Positions 6,944 to 7,448 of a stretch of DNA of 7,448 bases are shown here, one piece after another. Position numbers and translations under genes: made by a program. The DNA is from Planctomycetota bacterium. Its GTDB lineage: Bacteria; Planctomycetota; Phycisphaerae; Sedimentisphaerales; SM23-30. Numbering within the stretch: the first letter of the stretch is position 1; the number at the start of each line of letters is the position of its first letter. The notes beneath the pieces are model-generated. The model searched no databases. It saw nothing but the letters and a program-made list of their open reading frames with translations, and was not told the DNA's origin. The stretch covers positions 1 through 7,448 of the forward strand of contig JAKQBU010000189.1 in assembly GCA_029573975.1 (NCBI GenBank), given 5' to 3'.

Positions 6944-7448
6944 TTACGCCTGGCGGTCCACCGCGGCCGCCACCCGCCGCATCTTTTCCATCAACTGCTG
7001 GAACTGTTGCGGATCGATCTGCTGGGCCGCGTCGCTGAGGGCGTGTTGCGGGTCCGGATGCACCTCGATCACCAGCCCATCCGCTCCCGCCGCCACCGCC
7101 GCCAGCGACATCCGCTCGACCAAAAAGGCATGGCCGGTCCCATGCGTGGGATCGACCATAATCGGCAGATGGCTGACCCGCTGGATCGCCGGCACAATCG
7201 ACAGCGCCAGCGTATTGCGGCAGTAATCTTCGAAGGTCCGGATCCCCCGCTCGCATAAAATCACATTTTTATTGCCGGCGTTAATAATATATTCCGCCGC
7301 CAGCAGAAATTCCTCCATCGTCGCACTCATCCCCCGTTTGAGCAGCACCGGCTTGGGCTGCTCGCCCACCGCCTTGAGCAGCATGAAATTCTGCATGTTC
7401 CGCGCCCCGATCTGCAGAACGTCGGCATATTCGCACAGCATCTCCACA
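6944..7448 (-). CDS. aroF: DAHP synthase, C-terminal part (5' end outside window)
   Basis: 3-deoxy-7-phosphoheptulonate synthase condenses phosphoenolpyruvate with erythrose 4-phosphate, the first step of the shikimate route to aromatic amino acids. The 167 visible residues closely follow the Thermotoga-type (KDO8P-synthase-like) class: [11 protein letters not shown] (11-21), KPVLLKRG (32-39), [12 protein letters not shown] (62-73), VDPTHGTG (98-105) and IEVHPDP (127-133). By comparison with the Thermotoga enzyme, H102, E128 and D139 (in ALSDA) should be metal ligands; the matching Cys is upstream and out of view. Any N-terminal ACT-like feedback domain is likewise unseen. The first codon in frame, GTG at 7447, is internal, since the frame is open to the window edge and the family continues upstream. 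TAA is at 6944-6946. The gene symbol is by class (aroF/aroG-like); KDO8P synthase is less likely from the motifs. Confidence 0.93.
   Translation of the reverse strand, partial: VEMLCEYADVLQIGARNMQNFMLLKAVGEQPKPVLLKRGMSATMEEFLLAAEYIINAGNKNVILCERGIRTFEDYCRNTLALSIVPAIQRVSHLPIMVDPTHGTGHAFLVERMSLAAVAAGADGLVIEVHPDPQHALSDAAQQIDPQQFQQLMEKMRRVAAAVDRQA

Noticed and set aside
6504..7256. 250-codon minus-strand open frame across the comEC 5' end and aroF
   Set aside because: It overlaps two well-supported genes in another frame, and its product is low-complexity Gly/Ala/Arg-rich sequence.
1..7448. CRISPR arrays, tRNA or rRNA genes, insertion sequences, phage or defence genes
   Set aside because: Reading both strands showed no regular repeats, clover-leaf candidates, transposase motifs or target-site duplications. 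Almost all the sequence is taken up by identified genes.

Overview
This is a 7.4 kb, fairly GC-rich, gene-dense piece of a bacterial chromosome. It holds four plus-strand genes (positions 1-2880) that converge on three minus-strand genes (2913-7448). Several details point to Planctomycetota, perhaps the Phycisphaerae side: a RuvA with the long, altered pin loop that I recall from planctomycete homologues; a ComEC whose metal-site motif reads SHANIDHFCG rather than the usual HxDxDH; and a secreted Asp-box (BNR) sialidase-like protein of a kind common in that phylum and in Verrucomicrobiota. This assignment is inferred from memory of these families. No search was run.

Plus strand: the window opens inside cysS (cysteinyl-tRNA synthetase), just at the end of its KMSKS loop. 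An 18-base gap leads to ruvC, which overlaps ruvA by ATGA, and ruvB follows 8 bases later. The spacing and ribosome binding sites indicate a single cysS-ruvC-ruvA-ruvB transcript. RuvA binds four-way Holliday junctions, RuvB hexamers drive branch migration, and RuvC cuts the junction, so the complete resolvasome is encoded together.

Convergence point: only 32 bases separate the ruvB stop from the stop of the sialidase-like gene. This stretch holds a small hairpin and sits within a spaced inverted repeat, a possible weak two-way terminator.

Minus strand, in order of transcription (right to left): the C-terminal part of a DAHP synthase (first step of the shikimate pathway), then a full-length 881-residue ComEC/Rec2 DNA-uptake channel 30 bases on, then an 83-base gap with a candidate sigma-70-type promoter and a clear Shine-Dalgarno, then a secreted five-repeat Asp-box protein. 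The last gene probably has its own promoter and no functional tie to comEC.

I found no tRNA, rRNA, CRISPR array, insertion sequence or phage gene. No stretch longer than 300 bases lacks a gene. Most of the window is core housekeeping DNA. The points worth a second look are lineage-specific changes in known proteins (RuvA pin, ComEC metal site), the poorly defined secreted sialidase-like protein, and its small promoter region. I see no convincing new system.
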